64,000 nucleotides of DNA. It comes from Apophysomyces variabilis (Eukaryota; Mucoromycota; Mucoromycetes; Mucorales; Mucoraceae). Position numbers and translations under genes: made by a program. Location: the NCBI GenBank assembly GCA_002749535.1, contig MZZL01000034.1, positions 164,485 to 228,484 of the forward strand, read 5' to 3'. Position 1 is the first letter of the stretch. The number at the start of each line of letters is the position of its first letter. The notes beneath the pieces were generated by a model. The model ran no database searches. It was not told the DNA's origin and worked only from the letters and a program-made list of their open reading frames with translations. Shown in pieces: positions 59,361 to 64,000 of this stretch.

Positions 59361-60460
59361 GAGATAGTTTATTTCAAACCACAGCAAGACGAGTTTTTTT
59401 AAAGAAGTGGTTCTCTATTTTTTGCATCTAAGAAAAAAGCTCTCAGAGTGTCGATCCATCTTTGACAATCTGAGCGCTTTAATTTTCGCGCTGCTTGAAC
59501 AATACGCTCTTGACGGTTATCGTCAACTCGTAAGGGCTCCTTTCTCATCCCAGCCTTCACTTTGGCCCAAAAACCTTTTTATTGGGTTAAGAAAGGGAGA
59601 GTAGAGAGGAAAATAGAGACATTTGCATCCTTTTTCTTCGACCAACTGCTTAACCTTGACAGGTGTATGGATGGGTGCATTATCCATGATAAGATACTAA
59701 CCGTTCATTCCGTGGCAATCCAATCTTTTGTGATTGCCTAATAGACAAAGTTTAAGATATAATAGAAGAAAAGGAGAACTTAGCTACATTCAGGGAAAAT
59801 AAAAGTGGAATATAAGGTAATAGGATTGAGTAGAATAGGAATTGGGTACCATTGCCCTGACAGCTTCTGATGATGCCATAACTGACAGAAACGGATATGA
59901 TAGCATCAATGACGTACAGAAACAAACGAAGAGGGTTTATTTCCTCTACAGATGTTCTATTCTGTTCAAGACCTTCTATCAGACTGAGTCCATTTTTACT
60001 CTGGGAGAATTGTTGTCATCCATAAGACATCCATCGATTTCTTATCCATGACTGTGATGTTTGGTTTCAGTAATCACGTACTATTTAAAAGCGAAGGGAT
60101 AACACCTTTTTGGCTCTTTGGCTCTGTTCTCCAAAAAACATCCCCGGTATGTACTTCACATTGATTATATGTACAGAATGACTGATGTCCCGGTTCTGTA
60201 TCCTTTAGCCTGCATGACCTCTGTCCGAACCACCTTGGTTGTGTGAGTAAGTTCCCTGCACTCCACTCGGTAAGTGAAAAAGAAATGTTGTCTGTTTATG
60301 CACAGTGTTATTCATTATCTTCTGCTTCCATGTCTTCGCCAGGTGTTGCATCGCTTCAAGTCCTCTGCAGTGCGTTACATTTATACCGGCCGCTCATGGA
60401 AGCCGTGCGCCTCTCTCGCCGCCCCCACTGATACAACGCGGGGCCGGTCCCTACCTTGGA
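59361..60460. repeat. 1.1-kb dispersed repeat, copy 2 (partner at 26606-27714)
   Basis: Same orientation and extent as copy 1, ending in the shared GGCCGG-containing patch near 60440. It lacks the two small insertions of copy 1. The flanks do not match those of copy 1 on either side, so the unit moved or was copied as a block. Terminal repeats were not recognised. Confidence 0.85.
59399..59696 (-). pseudogene. DDE_3 transposase C-terminal exon, copy 2
   Basis: After a TTAG acceptor it reads DNAPIHTPVKVKQL and YSPFLNPIK. A one-base insertion in the A/T run near 59580 then breaks the frame. Further on, RKLKRSDCQRWIDTL runs to a TAA at 59401-59399. This tail is longer than the frame left in copy 1, which lost it to a one-base deletion. 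Confidence 0.75.
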
Positions 60461-61860
60461 CTGAAATTCTGTAAATGCTTGTCAGAAGGACGGCAAAAAG
60501 CGAGGATCTTCCCGCTAACATTGCGTCTAGTAAATAATGCAGCTTGATCTTGTGGGAAGTATAAAACGCAACAACATCGAGGGAAAATACTTGGTATCAT
60601 TAAATACTAGCGGCTTCAAACCGGATAGATTGTTCATGACACATATCTTGAGAAACCTCTGTGATCATGTTATTGTAAGATATCATTGATGCGAACAACG
60701 ACAAGATTAGCCATTGCAAACCGCTCTTCGACTTGGACCAACGGGAAATAAATATGCTATGAACCCTGACGGATTGAATTTTAGGGAAAATGTTAATATA
60801 TCCAAAATATGTGCTCACTTCTTGAAACTGTTTTCCACGGGTCCCGATGATGCTGTGCCTCGTTTCCAATCGGTAGAAGTATTAAATGTTAGAAATTATT
60901 AAAACGTTCTAAAAGGGCAGCACAGGCTGAATGTAATCAAATGTTCAGTCAAATAAACTACACATAATCACTTGAAGATTTCAAACTCTCCGTTCCTAGT
61001 GGGAAAGTTGAAAAGAACAAAATTCGCAGTTAGAGAAGTTAGATTAAGTAGTATAGTTCTTATTTTTTCCCTTATATAAGTTGAAAATCTTGAAGCATGA
61101 AATTAGCGCGGGATTGCTACACTGAAGATATTTCAATATCAGGTATCGGTATTACTCCCATCGCTATTTTGAATGCAATAATGGTCTGCTTTTAGGATAT
61201 ACTATATAGTTATCCAGACATACATCAAGAGGCGACTCACAACGACAGTAACGGCCAGAAGTCATTTGACATGGCTCTCGTGGCATTCCATAACCCCAAG
61301 GCAAACATTTCCAAAGACCTGGGGAGACGGAAGACAGGAGATATGAGTGCATCCTGACAGGAACAGTTCGCTCCCCTCTCCTCACGCATCATTCCTAACT
61401 TGGACCTCATATATTTCCTGCACGATATCGTGTGTGGGAGCATTAGCAATCCCAACCATGTCAATATGTATCATAGCAATCATCTCAAAACTTACACATT
61501 GATGTTATGACAACCATCTTCAACCATTCATAACTACGACAATTTGTTTCCCAGAATTTATCCTATATTTTTGGATTCTTGACCACTTGTACACGGATGG
61601 CTCTTAGGGATTATAAATATTCTAGACAAGTTTTATTAAGCATTAGAAATTGCGCTGTCTTACTAAAACTTGGAAAGGCTGCTGATTCGATCACTAGTTA
61701 GAGTTGCAACACAATCACTGTCGCTCGGCTGGGCTTATTTCTGCCAAATTAGCTTTGTAACTTTTATCATAGACCATATGCATGCTAAAGGAAATTATCA
61801 AGCTATATCTTGAAATTAAGTTAAAAGAGCATCATATGCAGAAAACAAGAGAAGACATGG
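60461..61860. other. Intergenic region with a small two-exon candidate
   Basis: The only coding-like signal is on the minus strand at 61237-61483 and is listed separately. The 90-codon minus ORF at 60600-60869 has no supporting features. No RNA gene or repeat was recognised. Confidence 0.4.
61237..61483 (-). CDS. Possible small two-exon gene or 3' gene fragment
   Basis: Exons 61483-61386 and 61318-61237 give 59 residues. They are joined by a 67-nt intron with a GTGAGG donor and CCCCAG acceptor, and the phase is preserved. The sequence reads GIANAPTHDIVQEIYEVQV before the intron and LEMFALGLWNATRAMSNDF after it. Composition is protein-like. It may be the 3' end of a longer, decayed gene, since no upstream exon is clear. 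No family is recognised. Confidence 0.3.
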
Positions 61861-63494
61861 TTATTTATCAGAGCGAATGAAAATATCTGGTATCGGCCGG
61901 ATCTTTTGCTTAATGTCGTTTGGTGGTATCCAGGTGTCTCGGCGCCAGTCGACACGGTTCGCTCCTGTAGATGATTCCTGATCCTCATAATGCCGATTGC
62001 CTTGGAGGCCCAGGTCGGCAACAGCAAGGGCTGCGTTCTGTATCAGAAATCAGCAAGCTGATACAAACAAGTTATATTGCGAAACTACCTTAAACCTCTG
62101 CAGCAATGCTACAACCTGACGCATGTCTTTGAGATTTCGTGCCGAGTGAGGCAATGTACCACAGCCTTCGTATGTGCCAACATATAGACCGTCTGCCACA
62201 AGTTTCAACGAGTAAAGGCTTGCTTTCACTCCTGTAGAGTCATATGTTGGTAGGTGGAGCCATATCCCTTGACTGCTTTTACAGTTATACCTGACAATTG
62301 CAACGCTGGGACGACAATGTCCTCTGCTGCCAGATTTTCACTAAGCAACCGGTCAAGTGTACACTTAGATTCAATCAGCAATTTTGTTTTGTCGCTGCTT
62401 ATTTTTGCAAGCGGCGCGTCTAAGCGAGCTATCTCAACGTTTGCCTGGTCTGCTTCCTTTCTTCCTCGTTTTCTGTTGTTCTTCACTATTCGCAAATCTA
62501 CCTTGAAGCCTGTACAGTCCGATACACCTGACGAATCCCCCACTGACTCCCCCCTGTAACCCTGTTAGTATTATCGCACAATAGCTAGTATATGAAGCTG
62601 TCACCATTTGCAACGCAAGTTTGTCTGTCGAAACAGCTTCTCCATAACCGGACCCCATATTTTCACCGCCAGATCGTTTTCTGTAATATCAACGCCGTCT
62701 TTTTCGAAAATGTACGCGTGATATTCGAGAACTTCTAGACTGCAAAAGTAAAGTCAGATTATATTTTGTCTTAAAACGTATTTTATCATACTAATGCGCA
62801 TAGATAGCAAAGACATCGGCTTCGAACTTTCTGGTTACTTTCATTTTGGCTTTCTCCGCACATGCTCTGGCGTCCTGGAGGTCATTCTTAGCAAGCTAAA
62901 TCAAATATTCAGGACCTGTGATAATCAGCCTTAGATAACCCTTACGCTTTCTATCCGTTCAATAATAGCTTCCTTTTTCACCACTTGGTTCGCAGCATCC
63001 ATGGATAACTTATACCTGCCTCGAAGCTCTTGCCAGTCCATATCATTGAAGAGCGCCTGCTGAGACCCGGAACGTTTTTGTGTCAGATCCAGAATAGAGT
63101 TTAGGCCGAGTCTAATTGATCTATGGGATCAGTGCCAATGTTTCTCACCATCTAATACACTGAGCTTACGCGACCAAAGATTTCTTTGAGTATGTCAAAT
63201 CATGATATTTGTCCATTTCTCCGATAGCAGCTTTTTTAATTATTGTCGCAACAGAATCAGTTGCATGGGACACAAAGACATTATCATTTTCTTCAAACTA
63301 TATACAACGAAGTTGGAAGCTAGAGCAACTGGTACGAATACACTAACTGTCTCCATGTCAACCGTATCCGGCCTGCGTTTACGTTTCGGAGTCAACAAGC
63401 TCAGGCGTCTTTTGGCTTCACTGGCAGCTTTTCTGATTAAGGAAGCTCCGACTTCAGGCACAACTTCTTCTATAGCTTGATCGAGATGGTCCAT
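61861..63494 (-). CDS. Orphan protein, probably of a multicopy Mucoromycota family
   Basis: Exons (5' to 3') are 63494-63348, 63297-63170, 63111-62946, 62895-62792, 62739-62605, 62553-62291, 62231-62089 and 62037-61861, giving 420 aa. Every junction preserves phase and no internal stop or frameshift is needed, so the gene looks functional. The N-terminus is helical with a basic cluster (LLTPKRKRRPD) that could be a nuclear signal. The middle has ARACAEKAKMKVTRKFEADVF, YIFEKDGVDITENDLAVKIWG and DSSGVSDCTGFKVDLRI. The C-terminal third reads DGLYVGTYEGCGTLPHSARN and VDWRRDTWIPPNDIKQKIRP. I know similar large families from Mucorales genomes but no function for them. The introns are 50-59 nt. Confidence 0.8.
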
Positions 63495-64000
63495 GTTGTA
63501 GGTCCTAAGCAATCTTCTTATTGAAATTAACCAGTTGCGAAGGACAGCGCTTCAGGCGTCCTCCATTTTTGGAATTTTGTTGATGACGTGCCTCCTTGAA
63601 CGATAACCTTGGGTATATCGCTGTCAAAATTTACTTTTCCTTAGTTGTCAGAGGAAATAACTATGATATGTTAAGCCAAGGGTAAAACATCCGGAAATAT
63701 TATTGTTACCGTTCAGGATATAACATTGCTTATGATTTACGGAGGGTTGTGTTTAAACGATATTTCGTTCAACTTATACGAGATAATTTATGCAGAAGAT
63801 GCGCATTGGCGGCAGAAATAAGGTGACCCGTGCTGTCCTGAGGATGAGGGCGGTATAACAAATTCCTATAATAGGCATTGTTGTGAGTCACAGAATGAGA
63901 CTGAATTTAAAAAAAGAAACCTGTTATATGTCCGTCATAGCGACGGATGCCGGCCTTCGCATCCTGTTTATAAAATAAGCAAATTACTTGTGCAGATAAC
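63495..64000. other. Right-end intergenic sequence
   Basis: This is the upstream region of the orphan gene. No further gene start or RNA gene is recognised before the window ends. Confidence 0.45.

Noticed and set aside
60600..60869. 90-codon minus-strand ORF
   Set aside because: No start context, splice partners or recognisable sequence; composition is ordinary for chance in this AT-rich region.

Overview
The window is nuclear DNA of an early-diverging filamentous fungus, most likely a member of the Mucorales (Mucoromycota). The evidence is short GT-AG introns (mostly 45-135 nt) in most genes, CT-rich leaders upstream of start codons, an animal/plant-type O-GlcNAc transferase, a U12-type (minor spliceosome) intron, degenerate MULE, pogo and DDE_3 transposons, and a member of what looks like a lineage-specific multicopy family. 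The species cannot be named from the sequence. All gene models below were spliced by hand, and exon phases were checked arithmetically.

Layout. 1-20 kb is a gene-dense housekeeping block: O-GlcNAc transferase (+), GPI mannosyltransferase 3 PIGB/GPI10 (-), an RRM-Pumilio RNA-binding protein (-), mitochondrial 3-hydroxyacyl-CoA dehydrogenase (-), hexaprenyl diphosphate synthase COQ1 (-) and an ELO fatty-acid elongase (+). 20-28.6 kb is a transposon island: a frameshifted C2H2 zinc-finger gene next to a 30-31 nt minisatellite, a decayed MULE transposase carrying a C-terminal OTU-like protease, a 2.2-kb pogo-like element inserted in the OTU part, and one copy of a 1.1-kb dispersed repeat with a DDE_3 transposase tail. 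28.8-36 kb holds a kelch-repeat multi-pass membrane protein (-) and a secreted orphan (-). 36-41.5 kb is almost gene-free and holds one gene relic. 41.5-52.3 kb has a MATE transporter (+), a Kar9/GAR-domain microtubule protein (-) and an APSES/ankyrin cell-cycle transcription factor of the MBF type (-). 55.1-57.5 kb is the DEAD-box helicase ROK1/DDX52 (-, 14 exons). 58.3-59.07 kb is a 382-bp tandem duplication around a possible small spliced gene. 59.4-60.46 kb is the second copy of the 1.1-kb repeat. 61.9-63.5 kb is an intact 8-exon orphan gene.

There is no operon logic. The genes act in separate pathways: protein O-glycosylation, GPI-anchor synthesis, mRNA control, fatty-acid oxidation and elongation, ubiquinone side-chain synthesis, export, nuclear positioning, G1/S transcription and ribosome biogenesis. 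The most striking single signals are the AT-AC minor-spliceosome intron in PIGB/GPI10 and the nested pogo-in-MULE/OTU arrangement with intact TIRs and TA target duplication.
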